Assembly (NCBI GenBank): GCA_023461435.1
Contig: JAEYLC010000021.1
Location: 1 to 38,718, forward strand
Source of the DNA: Bacillota bacterium
Lineage (GTDB): Bacteria; Bacillota; Clostridia; Christensenellales; SZUA-584
Reading direction: 5' to 3'
DNA length: 38,718 bases
The notes under the pieces were generated by a model, which saw only the letters and a program-made list of their open reading frames with translations, was not told where the DNA came from and did no database searches. Position numbers and translations under genes: made by a program. This document shows positions 23,101 to 33,002 of the stretch, piece after piece; the stretch's first letter is position 1; every line of letters begins with the position of its first letter.

Positions 23101-23207
23101 ACACACGTCATGCAATTTACCATATTTTTTCTCTCGATACAAATGATCTGGCTCTTTAGGAGAGATATAGCGACAACACCCCCATCTCTCTCCAGTCATA
23201 CTCCCCG

Positions 23208-23236
23208 TTGCCACCCACATAAAATTCATGTATACT
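23208..23236 (+). promoter_or_regulatory. Promoter of the DUF4064-like gene
   Basis: TTGCCA (23208-23213) and TATACT (23231-23236) are 17 bases apart, 33 bases before the start codon. Confidence 0.6.
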
Positions 23237-23269
23237 GGAATAAATACTGGTATTGAGGAGGACACTCTT

Positions 23270-23887
23270 ATGCGCACAGCAGGCATGGTGATGGGAATCG
23301 TGGGCGGTGCCATTTCGCTATTATTAGCCATATTGATCATTTTGGGCGGCGTCGCATTCATGAATATAACACCGTGGACCAACTCATTTGATTACGACTA
23401 TGATTTTGATCCGGATTTAGATTTTGACTCATGGGACAGCTTTGACGATTTTGATTATGACTTCAATAATTATATGACGGATGACATCGCTTATAACGAC
23501 TATGAGAGCATGGGGCAAACCATTGCGGGAGGCGTGTTTGTGGTGCTCGGCATCGGTTCTGCCATTGCGGGCATACTCGGACTCGTCGGCGGCCTTATCA
23601 TCAAGAAAAAGAACGTGGCAGCAGGTGTTATGATGATCATCGCGGCGGTCTTAAGCCTTGTTTGCTTCCTCAACATCATTTCGATGGCGCTGTTCATACT
23701 GGGCGGCATTTTCGCGCTGATGCGAGACCGTCAGCAGCAGGTTTACGCGCCGCCGTATTACCCGTATCCGCCGCAGTATCCGCAGCCGTCTTTTCCGCCG
23801 CAGCAATACCCGCAACAGTATCCGCAGCAGCAAACCCCTGAACAGTCGGCCCCGCCGCAAGACCCGCCGGAACCGCCGCAGCCATAA
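23270..23887 (+). CDS. DUF4064-like membrane protein with acidic loop and Pro/Gln/Tyr-rich tail
   Basis: The 205-residue protein begins MRTAGMVMGIVGGAISLLLA and has one N-terminal and two further membrane segments, the pattern of DUF4064 proteins. Between helix 1 and helix 2 is a loop of about 45 residues dominated by Asp, Tyr and Phe, with DYDYDFDPDLDFD-type repeats that could bind cations. After the last helix the tail (about 160-205) is Pro/Gln/Tyr-rich with repeated PQYPQ-like units. Two shorter relatives lie at 31744 and 32442. The start follows GAGGAGG. Its function is unknown. Confidence 0.7.
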   Translation: MRTAGMVMGIVGGAISLLLAILIILGGVAFMNITPWTNSFDYDYDFDPDLDFDSWDSFDDFDYDFNNYMTDDIAYNDYESMGQTIAGGVFVVLGIGSAIAGILGLVGGLIIKKKNVAAGVMMIIAAVLSLVCFLNIISMALFILGGIFALMRDRQQQVYAPPYYPYPPQYPQPSFPPQQYPQQYPQQQTPEQSAPPQDPPEPPQP

Positions 23888-23906
23888 CATAACCGAATAT
23901 CATAAA

Positions 23907-23931
23907 GGGACGGCCCACACCGTCCTTTTTT
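23907..23931 (+). terminator. Terminator after the DUF4064-like gene
   Basis: GGACGG and CCGTCC form a stem around six bases and are followed by TTTTTTATTT, 20 bases after the stop codon. Confidence 0.8.
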
Positions 23932-23941
23932 ATTTACAGGC

Positions 23942-23966
23942 AAAAAAGGAGCGGCAATGCCGCTCC
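23942..23966 (-). terminator. Terminator of the small XRE regulator
   Basis: On the minus strand GGAGCGGC and GCCGCTCC form a perfect 8-bp stem with a three-base loop, followed by six T residues. It lies about 40 bases beyond the regulator's stop. Confidence 0.85.
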
Positions 23967-24007
23967 GATTCTTGGTCACTATTCTGAAAACAGCGACGGT
24001 TCTTGTT

Positions 24008-24217
24008 TTACGATTTGGCCGGATCGTCCGTCAATTCGAGGAGGTAATCAACAGACACGTTGTAGAATTTGGACAGCTTAATTAAAACCTCCGTCGGAAT
24101 GTCCAGCTCGCCGCGCTCATAGTTGCTGTAAACACGCTGACTGCAATTCAGAATATCCGCGATGTCTTTTTGCTTCAGATCTCTGTCTTCCCTCAATTCC
24201 CTGATACGCCTGTACAA
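24008..24217 (-). CDS. Small XRE-family HTH regulator
   Basis: The product is a 69-residue single-domain Cro/CI-type regulator: YRRIRELREDRDLKQKDIADILNCSQRVYSNYERGELDIPTEVLIKLSKFYNVSVDYLL covers the whole helix-turn-helix fold. A TTG at 24217 was chosen as the start because GAGGTGG sits five bases upstream and because family members begin MYRRIR. A GTG at 24226 overlaps that site and is unlikely. It is divergent from a small gene of Spo0E-like type, with two matched palindromes between them. Confidence 0.88.
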   Translation of the reverse strand: MYRRIRELREDRDLKQKDIADILNCSQRVYSNYERGELDIPTEVLIKLSKFYNVSVDYLLELTDDPAKS

Positions 24218-24245
24218 TATAACCACCTCAGGGCTTATTATCTCG

Positions 24246-24288
24246 TAGCGGGAAATCCGCTATGCTTTTTAGCGGATAATTCGCTATA
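24246..24288. promoter_or_regulatory. Tandem XRE operators in a divergent promoter
   Basis: Two 17-base sites, TAGCGGGAAATCCGCTA (24246-24262) and TAGCGGATAATTCGCTA (24269-24285), are each inverted repeats and are near-identical to each other, 23 bases apart centre to centre, on the same face of the helix. The second overlaps a plus-strand TATAAT (24283-24288). They are the likely binding sites of the XRE protein, controlling itself and the divergent gene. Confidence 0.8.
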
Positions 24289-24321
24289 ATGTTCCAAAAC
24301 ACATCGGGAGCGTGCAAAAAA

Positions 24322-24501
24322 ATGGACAGCAGGGAGAAATTAAAGAAAGAACGCGAAAAGCTGGATCAATTGATCGAAAACGCGTTAACCCGCGGCGTGA
24401 AAATCGCAGATGATGAAGATATTCAAAAGCAGAGCCTTCTGGTGGAGCGGCTCATTGAAGATGTTGAAGCCGACATGAAATCCGCTGGGGCTTGTCATTA
24501 A
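24322..24501 (+). CDS. Small protein, possibly Spo0E-like
   Basis: The 59-residue protein (MDSREKLKKEREKLDQLIENALTRGVKIADDEDIQKQSLLVERLIEDVE...) is a predicted helical hairpin. The two-helix layout and the QSLLVERLIED stretch resemble Spo0E-family aspartyl-phosphatases, whose signature is SQxLD; here the Asp is replaced by Glu, so the match is imperfect. GGGAG lies 11 bases before the ATG. Its promoter carries the tandem XRE operators. Confidence 0.55.
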   Translation: MDSREKLKKEREKLDQLIENALTRGVKIADDEDIQKQSLLVERLIEDVEADMKSAGACH

Positions 24502-24829
24502 CAAATAGGATGCCTCAATAAAAAACAGGAACGATTATGTCATCCCTGCAATTTCTGGTGTTCTCTTTTTGTAGGGAACGACCCCCGTGTCGTTCCGTTT
24601 TAGATGTGACGACATGTAAAGAACCACCTCCGCTAATGCCTCGCATGGGATATATCGTTCCATTTTAGAGCCGCAGAATTTTTCAGATTCCAACTCGACA
24701 AAGTGATGTTTAAGTGATTTTAAATGGTATCAATGATCTGCAATCTGTGCAGTTATAAAGAAGGATCGGCACAGGGGCCGATCCCTACAATTCCTGACGG
24801 GGTTTGGAGCGTTGCGCGCCCATCCCCCG
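24502..24829. repeat. Intergenic region with GTAGGG-type repeat pieces
   Basis: No gene is seen. GTAGGGAACGACCCCCG begins at 24571, with GGAACGAC pairing to GTCGTTCC by 24597, and is a short relative of the element at 19107. A second hairpin, GGATCGGC with GCCGATCC followed by CTAC (about 24764-24790), lies near the end of clpB. Neither has a good T run toward clpB. Confidence 0.55.
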
Positions 24830-27418
<2,589 letters not shown>

Positions 27419-27469
27419 ATGTCATTCCTCCTCTTTGAGTTTTATCTCGTTTACTGAGCTTTTAAGGCA

Positions 27470-27596
27470 CTCCCTCCGGCACTTCGTGCCATCTCCCTCT
27501 CGAGGGAGGCATGGGCGATACGCGCTTATTGGCTCCCTCCGTGACTACCCCGCAGGGGTGGATCGGGAGCTGTCGCCGTCAGGCGGCTGAGGGAGT
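27470..27596. repeat. CTCCCTC...GAGGGAG dispersed repeat between clpB and dnaJ-like gene
   Basis: The element begins CTCCCTCCGGCACTTCG and ends GGCGGCTGAGGGAG, with complementary ends and internal hairpins (CTCCCTCTCGAGGGAG; GGGAGCTGTCGCC). A shorter copy lies at 36074-36120 (TTGGCTCCCTCTGAGAGGGAG...). Such elements are common in intergenic DNA of Clostridia. A GTAGGGGCGGG...CCCGCCC piece follows at about 27633-27680. Confidence 0.75.
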
Positions 27597-27704
27597 CTGA
27601 TCTTTACACATTATTCCAGCTAAAAAGCGTTCAGTAGGGGCGGGTTTCCAGAGTCTGCCCCTTAGGGTAGGCCCGCCCACCGTCTTCTTTCCAGTTTGTT
27701 GTTC

Positions 27705-28685
27705 CTACTTCACCGTCTCCTTGAGCTTCTCATAAAGCTTCTTCTGCTCCGCCGTCAGCTGCGCGGGGTTCACGATGCGCACCGTGAGAAACAGGTCGCC
27801 GCGCGGCCCCGAGCGGAACGGGTACCCCTTGCCCGTGACGCGTATGCGGCTGCCCGGCTTCACGCCTACGGGTATGTTCACCGCGATACGCCCTTCGAGT
27901 GTGTCCACGGTCAGCTTGGTTCCAAGCGCCGCGTCCCACGGGTACACATCGGCGCTCGCATTCAGCTCGCCATCCTTCAATGTGAACCGGCCCGGCACCA
28001 TCTTCACCGTCATTCTGAGGTCACCGTTTTTGCCGCCGTTGCCGCCCGGATGCCCCTGTCCCTTGAGGCGGATCGTCTCTCCGTCGCTCACGCCCGCGGG
28101 AACCTTAAAGTTGATGATACGCATGCCTGTCTCGGTCTGCAGCGAAATGCGCCTTTCGGTGCCCGCCGCGCCTTCCTCGGGCGTCAGCTCAATCTCCGCT
28201 TCTACGTCGTGCCCGTTGCGCACACGCGGCGCTCTTGAGCCGCCGCGCGCCTGGCCGAAAATGTCTCCGAAATCGCCGCCTTCGTAAACACGCGAGGTGC
28301 GTCCGCCGCCGCGCGCCTGGCCGAACAGATCATTCAAATCGAATGCGTCCGAGAAGAACATATTAAAGAAATCGCTGTGGTCGCCCGCTCCCGCGTACTC
28401 ATATTTCACGTTGCCGCCGTTGAAGCCGTACTGCGACGGGTCAAAATCGGTCCCGTTATTAAACTGCGCCTGCGAACCGAACGTGTCGTATTTCTTGCGC
28501 TTCTCCACGTCGCCGAGCACCTCATACGCCTCGGCCACATCCTTGAACTTCGCCTCGGAGGTTTTATCCCCCTTGTTCACATCCGGATGATGCTGCTTGG
28601 CGAGCTTGCGGTACGCCTTTTTTATCTCGTCCTGCGACGCGGTTTTGTCCACGCCGAGTATCGCGTAATAGTCCTTATATTGCAT
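27705..28685 (-). CDS. DnaJ/CbpA-type J-domain co-chaperone without zinc finger
   Basis: The 326-residue protein has a J domain (residues 3-70) with HPD at 33-35, a Gly/Phe-rich linker (about 75-155), and two C-terminal substrate-binding beta domains (about 155-320). The four CxxCxGxG zinc repeats of DnaJ are absent, as in CbpA. The linker contains a near duplication: FGQARGGGR (121-129) and FGQARGGSR (143-151). It should stimulate DnaK ATPase and hand clients to it. Its promoter carries a CtsR-like box, and clpB follows on the same strand. Confidence 0.93.
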   Translation of the reverse strand: MQYKDYYAILGVDKTASQDEIKKAYRKLAKQHHPDVNKGDKTSEAKFKDVAEAYEVLGDVEKRKKYDTFGSQAQFNNGTDFDPSQYGFNGGNVKYEYAGAGDHSDFFNMFFSDAFDLNDLFGQARGGGRTSRVYEGGDFGDIFGQARGGSRAPRVRNGHDVEAEIELTPEEGAAGTERRISLQTETGMRIINFKVPAGVSDGETIRLKGQGHPGGNGGKNGDLRMTVKMVPGRFTLKDGELNASADVYPWDAALGTKLTVDTLEGRIAVNIPVGVKPGSRIRVTGKGYPFRSGPRGDLFLTVRIVNPAQLTAEQKKLYEKLKETVK

Positions 28686-28732
28686 GCCATATCACTCCTT
28701 TCCCAAGCCCGCACCCGCGCGACTGATATGAC

Positions 28733-28789
28733 TTTGACTTTCCTTGACCTTTATGTTCTTATGATAAACCATCCGCATTTAAAATGCAA
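28733..28789 (-). promoter_or_regulatory. Heat-shock promoter with CtsR-like box
   Basis: On the minus strand TTGCAT (28789-28784) and TATCAT (28766-28761) are 17 bases apart. Twelve bases further lies GGTCAAG-GAA-AGTCAAA (28749-28733), a tandem heptad that fits the CtsR operator RGTCAAA-N3-RGTCAAA with one mismatch. CtsR represses clp and other stress genes in Firmicutes; the dnaJ-like gene, and possibly clpB, would be its targets. No ctsR gene is in the window. Confidence 0.7.
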
Positions 28790-28904
28790 TAGCAAAAGTC
28801 AAATTATCCCGAAAATTTTATCCAGTTATATGGATATTCCAAGATTGCGGTGATGATTATATATCGCGTATAATCAGGTTAATCAAACAATCCGAAGGAG
28901 TGAA

Positions 28905-29165
28905 ATGAACAGTTACGTCGCGGCGATAGCCGATGTAATCGACTATATCGAGCAGCGCATTGCTGACAAGCTCACGCTTGCGGAGCTGGCCGCGCGCGCG
29001 AACATCTCGGATTTTCATTTCAACCGGATATTCAAAACGGTCGTCGGCATCACGCTCAAGCAGTACGTACTCGAGCCTGCCCGATATGGCTATTGCTTAA
29101 AAGCAGACTCATACGGTCAATCAAATCGAGGCTCTCATGGGCCTTTTTATTACCGGCACCGATAA
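28905..29165 (+). pseudogene. Truncated AraC-family regulator
   Basis: The 86-residue frame begins exactly like an AraC-type protein with an N-terminal DNA-binding domain (DVIDYIEQRIADKLTLAELAARANISDFHFNRIFKTVVGITLKQYV, about residues 11-55), covering the first helix-turn-helix. The sequence after KQYV no longer resembles the family, and the second helix-turn-helix and any effector domain are missing. AraC proteins need both. GAAGGAG precedes the ATG. It is best read as a decayed gene. Confidence 0.6.
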
Positions 29166-29190
29166 CGTATCGTTTTTATGGAAAGGAAGC

Positions 29191-29247
29191 TTGACATTTC
29201 TCATGCCGAGTATTATGATCATAATGGAAAGTATGCTTTCCATTATG
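29191..29247 (+). promoter_or_regulatory. Promoter and 12-bp inverted repeat of the XRE/membrane gene pair
   Basis: TTGACA (29191-29196) and TATGAT (29214-29219) are 17 bases apart. Immediately after, CATAATGGAAAG (29220-29231) and CTTTCCATTATG (29236-29247) form a perfect inverted repeat around TATG, covering the predicted start site. A GGAAAG half site also precedes the -35. This is the likely operator of the XRE protein encoded next. Confidence 0.8.
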
Positions 29248-29263
29248 GTGAAAGGACAACGAC

Positions 29264-29467
29264 ATGAATAACAAGCTTGAAGAGCTGCGGCGGCAGCGCG
29301 GGCTCAGGCAGGAAGAGCTTGCGGACGCGCTCGAGGTGTCGCGGCAGACCATCGGTTCTCTCGAAAACGGCCGGTATAATCCGTCCATATTGCTCGCGTT
29401 CAAAATCGCGCGCTTTTTTGGGCTGTCCATCGAAGAGATCTTTATCTATGAGGAGGAAGAAAAATGA
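29264..29467 (+). CDS. Small XRE-family HTH regulator
   Basis: The 67-residue protein is a single Cro/CI-type helix-turn-helix (KLEELRRQRGLRQEELADALEVSRQTIGSLENGRYNPSILLAFKIARFFGLSIEEIF) with an acidic tail, in the YozG-like group. AAAGGA precedes the ATG. Its stop overlaps the downstream membrane gene by four bases (ATGA), a common arrangement in which the regulator controls itself and a small membrane partner. Confidence 0.92.
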   Translation: MNNKLEELRRQRGLRQEELADALEVSRQTIGSLENGRYNPSILLAFKIARFFGLSIEEIFIYEEEEK

Positions 29468-29880
29468 TAAAAAAAAGATATCCGTTTTTTATTACACTCA
29501 TCGGCGGCGCCGTGATGATCGTCGTGAGCCTGCTGATTAACAACGAAGCGCTCAAAGCCTTATCCGGTGTGCTGATCGGCGTGGGCGCCGGGCTGATCGG
29601 TATGAGTCTATCGGTTCTGGTGGGTAACAAATATCTGAGAAACCATCCGGTTGCCGCCAAGCAGGCGGAGATCGAATCCAAGGACGAGCGCAATATCCTG
29701 ATACGCGCACATGCCAAGGCCGCCGCGGCGGATGTCACGCACTGGTTCATTATCGCCCTCGCATTCGTGCTGATATTCATTGACGCGCCGCTCTGGGTCA
29801 CTTTGTGCACCGTCGCCGTCTTTTTGCTCTATTATGTATTGACCTTTGTGTTCATGGCCCGGTTTCAAAAGCGCATGTGA
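29464..29880 (+). CDS. Four-helix membrane protein, partner of the XRE regulator
   Basis: The 138-residue protein has hydrophobic segments at about 8-26, 32-52, 90-106 and 110-132. A charged middle part (AAKQAEIESKDERNILIRAHAKA) includes the SKDERN motif seen in small membrane proteins that follow YozG-like regulators in Firmicutes. Its function is unknown. It is translationally coupled to the regulator by an ATGA overlap. Confidence 0.75.
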   Translation: MIKKRYPFFITLIGGAVMIVVSLLINNEALKALSGVLIGVGAGLIGMSLSVLVGNKYLRNHPVAAKQAEIESKDERNILIRAHAKAAAADVTHWFIIALAFVLIFIDAPLWVTLCTVAVFLLYYVLTFVFMARFQKRM

Positions 29881-30002
29881 ATGCGTTTTTCTTTTATCAG
29901 TAAAAACTTTATGCAGATATTGTTTTGTGAGAAGCCGTGTCATTGCAATCATGCGAAAGCGCATATATAATATTGGTAATAACAGAGACGGAGGGTATTA
30001 TT

Positions 30003-30365
30003 TTGGATAGAAAGAATGTGATAGGCGGTTCCATCGTGGGCCTTGTCTCACTTCTCGCAACATTTACGTTTTTATTTATCGGCTTTACACAAGGCATCTG
30101 GAACCCGACCTGGCTGGTATTTCTGACTATTCCGTTTGTGTCCATCATCGTGGACATATTCACCAAGAGAAAAGACGCTGTGGCCATGGTATCAGGTATC
30201 GTATCATTTTTATGCGTCGCTGTTTATCTTTACATGGGCTTCGTCCTTGACTTATGGCATCCGGGCTGGCTCATCTTCTTCGCGGTTCCCATCTCGGGCG
30301 TCATCACGAAAATGTTCGTCGGCGAGCCCAAAACGGAAAAGAAGGACGACGACGCAAAAGCTTAA
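30003..30365 (+). CDS. Small membrane protein, unknown function, TTG start
   Basis: The 120-residue protein has four hydrophobic segments arranged as two similar halves: TFLFIGFTQGIWNPTWLVFLTIPFVSIIVDIF and AVYLYMGFVLDLWHPGWLIFFAVPISGVITKMF, each with a G(x)W(N/H)P(T/G)WL core, followed by a charged tail. This internal repeat suggests duplication. The TTG at 30003 is chosen because GGAGGG ends seven bases before it and no ATG fits. It has its own terminator. Confidence 0.75.
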   Translation: MDRKNVIGGSIVGLVSLLATFTFLFIGFTQGIWNPTWLVFLTIPFVSIIVDIFTKRKDAVAMVSGIVSFLCVAVYLYMGFVLDLWHPGWLIFFAVPISGVITKMFVGEPKTEKKDDDAKA

Positions 30366-30379
30366 TCCGGTTCCCGCCC

Positions 30380-30405
30380 AAAGCCCGCATAAAACGGGCT
30401 TTTTT
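30380..30405 (+). terminator. Terminator of the small membrane protein gene
   Basis: AAAGCCCG and CGGGCTTT form an 8-bp stem around seven bases and continue into a T run, 15 bases after the stop codon. Confidence 0.88.
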
Positions 30406-30438
30406 ATTTCAAACGCCAGGCTGAATCAGCACTAATGA

Positions 30439-31446
30439 CTATAGCTGTTCTCTGACAATAACCGACCAGTCCTTGCCTCTGTACGAATTGTAGCCGCGCG
30501 TATGGGCATAGCCGGTCAGCACCAGCCCTCCGTGATGATCCTTGTCTATGGCGTAGCCGTACGTGTCGCCCGCAACCGCGTGTTTCACCGCTTCGATGCT
30601 TCTCAAATCTTTCTTAAGAATGTCGCTGCGGTTTTTGGAGGCGATGGCGAGCCCGTCTTTGTTGATCACATAGATTTCGCCGTTGGCGCTCACCTTGGCC
30701 CCGTCAATAATGTCGTAGATATATTCCCAGTTGAACCGTGTGGACAGTATGCCGCACATCATGCCCTTGCGGTCGCGTATGGGGTTGTTGTATCCCACGG
30801 TATATCCCTTTACAGTGTCCGAGTAATGCATATCGGCCATCACATTCTTCTGCGCTCTGACAGAATCGTTAAACCACATTTTGTCCGTCATATTTTTCCC
30901 CACCATATCCTGATTGACGCCCGCCGCAATCAGTATGCCGTGCATATCGGTGATGTAGATGTCATAATAAACTTCATGGATATCAACAAGATTCTTAAGC
31001 AATACCGTGACGCCGTCCCGCAGCGGTTCCGCGGGTGATTCGGCGTATTCCACGATTTTCTCAAATGCGGACCACGCCCGAACATCGTTGTTTCTCTCAA
31101 AGAGATTTCGTTCTATCTTGTCCATCACGTCATAGGCGATGTCTGCCGTTCTCACCGCGATGATCTCATTGACCTTGGCCTGTATCGACCTTATGACCTC
31201 GGCGCTTTCGTTGTTGGAACGGGCGCTGTTCTCCGCAAGCTTTTTTATTTCCTTGGCCACCACGTTAAACCCTTTGCCCGCGCTGCCCGCCCGCGCTGCC
31301 TCCACAGCCGAATTGAGCGACAATATTTCGGTCTGCAGCGTAATCCCTTCTATGCTTTTCACAATCCCGAGCATTTTTTCATAAGAAGCCATTAATTCTT
31401 TAAGCAGAATCGACATATCCGTCTGAACCGAAACTTGATTTGTCAT
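30439..31446 (-). CDS. Soluble receptor with N-terminal MCP signalling tip and C-terminal Cache-like sensor
   Basis: The order of domains in this 335-residue protein is reversed from usual. Residues about 20-85 carry the chemotaxis receptor hairpin tip (EILSLNSAVEAARAGSAGKGFNVVAKEIKKLAENSARS), which binds CheA/CheW. Residues about 120-335 resemble a double Cache sensor: YYDIYITDMHGILIAAGVNQDMVGKNMTDKMWFNDSV, GYNNPIRDRKGMMCGILSTRFNWEYIYDII and GEIYVINKDGLAIASKNRSD. No membrane segment is visible, so the protein should be cytoplasmic. The signalling region is short compared with full receptors. The ATG at 31446 was preferred over a GTG 15 bases upstream because GAGAG precedes it. Confidence 0.8.
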   Translation of the reverse strand: MTNQVSVQTDMSILLKELMASYEKMLGIVKSIEGITLQTEILSLNSAVEAARAGSAGKGFNVVAKEIKKLAENSARSNNESAEVIRSIQAKVNEIIAVRTADIAYDVMDKIERNLFERNNDVRAWSAFEKIVEYAESPAEPLRDGVTVLLKNLVDIHEVYYDIYITDMHGILIAAGVNQDMVGKNMTDKMWFNDSVRAQKNVMADMHYSDTVKGYTVGYNNPIRDRKGMMCGILSTRFNWEYIYDIIDGAKVSANGEIYVINKDGLAIASKNRSDILKKDLRSIEAVKHAVAGDTYGYAIDKDHHGGLVLTGYAHTRGYNSYRGKDWSVIVREQL

Positions 31447-31582
31447 ATCCGTTACTCTCACTTTTTTCTATTATTAATGAAATCCCTCTCGCAACATAGA
31501 AGCCGTACTGCCGATGTTTTTTGAATATTGCCCACACTTTATATCGAAAGATTTCGGTTTTTCTGTAGCCGGAATCAGAATC

Positions 31583-31676
31583 GGTAAACTCCGGTTTACC
31601 CCATATGCATCAATGAGACATTTTTACATAAATCTTAATATACTTTTAATTGATTATTAATCACTTTTTGATTAAT
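31583..31676. promoter_or_regulatory. Two inverted repeats upstream of the DUF4064-like gene
   Basis: GGTAAAC-tccg-GTTTACC (31583-31600) and ATTAATCA-cttttt-region-TGATTAAT (31656-31663 with 31669-31676) are perfect inverted arms in the 297-base divergent gap. They may be operators, but the gap is AT-rich and no clear promoter is attached to either. Confidence 0.3.
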
Positions 31677-31743
31677 ATTGGATTAGCTTGTTAAATTTGT
31701 GGTATATATTATCAAATCAAATTATCTTAATTGGAGGGTAATA

Positions 31744-32208
31744 ATGAAAACAGCTAGTTTAGTCCTTGGCATCATCGGCGGTGCGCTCGCCATCATTTTC
31801 GGGATCATATTTATCGTCAGTGGCTTAGCAGTCAATTCCCTTTTTGGCACAACAGATGCGCTCGACAACACCCTGGATCAGCTGAGTGATCAGCTCGAAG
31901 CAGATGGCTTGGCGATTGATAGCAGCGATATTGATTTGAGCAATGTGGACGATGCATATAACGCGGCTATCGGCACAGGCATCACCATGATCTATGTCGT
32001 TGGTATTCTCAGTATTGTCGGCGCTGTCCTGGGTATTGTTGGCGGCGCTATGGTGAAGAAAAACAATATCGTTGCGGGCATACTGATGCTCGTCGCGGCT
32101 GTTCCGAGCTTCTTCACAGGCCTTGGCATCATCGCTTCGATCGTTTTCATCATCGGCGGCATTCTGGCTCTCGTTTCGGGAAAAACTGCTGCCCCGGCTG
32201 CTGCTTAA
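31744..32208 (+). CDS. DUF4064-like membrane protein
   Basis: The 154-residue protein begins MKTASLVLGIIGGALAIIFG, has an N-terminal helix, a long Asp/Ser/Leu-rich loop (LDNTLDQLSDQLEADGLAID...), and two closing helices with a KKNNIVAGILML junction, matching the paralogue at 23270 in every element except the tail. It is a DUF4064-type protein of unknown function. GGAGG precedes the ATG at 31744. Confidence 0.72.
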   Translation: MKTASLVLGIIGGALAIIFGIIFIVSGLAVNSLFGTTDALDNTLDQLSDQLEADGLAIDSSDIDLSNVDDAYNAAIGTGITMIYVVGILSIVGAVLGIVGGAMVKKNNIVAGILMLVAAVPSFFTGLGIIASIVFIIGGILALVSGKTAAPAAA

Positions 32209-32223
32209 ACTCACAAAGAAAGC

Positions 32224-32255
32224 AAGGCTCCGGCGATTCGCCGGGGCCTTCTTTT
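32224..32255 (+). terminator. Terminator after the DUF4064-like gene
   Basis: AAGGCTCCGGCG and CGCCGGGGCCTT pair in a long stem with one mismatch around three bases and are followed by CTTTTA, 16 bases after the stop codon. Confidence 0.8.
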
Positions 32256-32441
32256 ATGCCTGAGAAAATATGCGGCACGCCGAATGCTAAGACTTTCTTA
32301 CCGGCAGCCACACCTCTGAGCGGTAATCGGGCGATTGAAAATCCTCAATATCGGGCGCATCACCACATTTGCGATTGTTGCAAACGGCGCACAAAGAGGG
32401 TATCATAAAGCAGACATAACAGTAACGCGCGGGAGATGGAT

Positions 32442-32852
32442 ATGAAAAAAGCGGGGGTCACTTTGAGTATTGTGGGAAGCTTCATTGCTTTGTATGGCGC
32501 GCTGATTACGTTTAACGCGGAAGCCATACTTAAATATCCGGGCCTTATGACCGAACTCAAGGGCGGCGAGGGGATCATCAACACAGTGATCGCGCTCAGA
32601 TGGGTTCTAGCGTCCGCGCTGTTTATAAGCGTGCTGCTCGGCATCGTCGGCGCGTCGATGCTCTGCCGTAAAGGCGCGGTATCCGGCGTGCTGCTGGTGT
32701 CCGCGGCGGTGCTCAGCGCGGTCACCGTCTGCGGCATCATCTCGGCGGTCTGCTTTGCGCTCGGCGGCATCTTTGCGTTTGTCTCGGATAAGCGCGAAGG
32801 CCCCGCAGAAACGCGGGACGACGATTCGGAAGAATATGATATGGGGATCTAG
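32442..32852 (+). CDS. Third DUF4064-like membrane protein
   Basis: The 136-residue protein starts MKKAGVTLSIVGSFIALYGA and has the helix, loop, two-helix plan of the two other paralogues, with CRKGAVSGVLLVSAAVLSAV at the junction and a short acidic tail. The ATG at 32442 was preferred over one at 32436 because GGGAG would overlap the latter. Its function is unknown. Confidence 0.65.
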   Translation: MKKAGVTLSIVGSFIALYGALITFNAEAILKYPGLMTELKGGEGIINTVIALRWVLASALFISVLLGIVGASMLCRKGAVSGVLLVSAAVLSAVTVCGIISAVCFALGGIFAFVSDKREGPAETRDDDSEEYDMGI

Positions 32853-32953
32853 ATGCTCAAGACGACAACCAATCTGAAACCGGCATTCTGGATGCCGGTT
32901 TTTTATATTGCTGCCAAGCTTCAAATTTATATTAATATTTGTGAAGTACTACA

Positions 32954-32982
32954 TTGACACACATGGTAATTTGTGATACATT
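32954..32982 (+). promoter_or_regulatory. Promoter of the PadR/HAAS pair
   Basis: TTGACA (32954-32959) and TACATT (32977-32982) are 17 bases apart, 20 bases before the start codon. Confidence 0.6.
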
Positions 32983-33002
32983 GCTGTTAGGAGGTGAGCG
33001 TA

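Noticed and set aside
23651..23979. Minus-strand Gly/Cys- and Leu/Arg-rich frames opposite the DUF4064-like tail
   Set aside because: They are translations of the Pro/Gln/Tyr repeat in other frames and have no start signals.
27470..27596. CRISPR-like or tRNA-like structure in the clpB upstream gap
   Set aside because: There are no regular direct repeats with spacers and no tRNA arms or CCA; it is a palindromic dispersed repeat.
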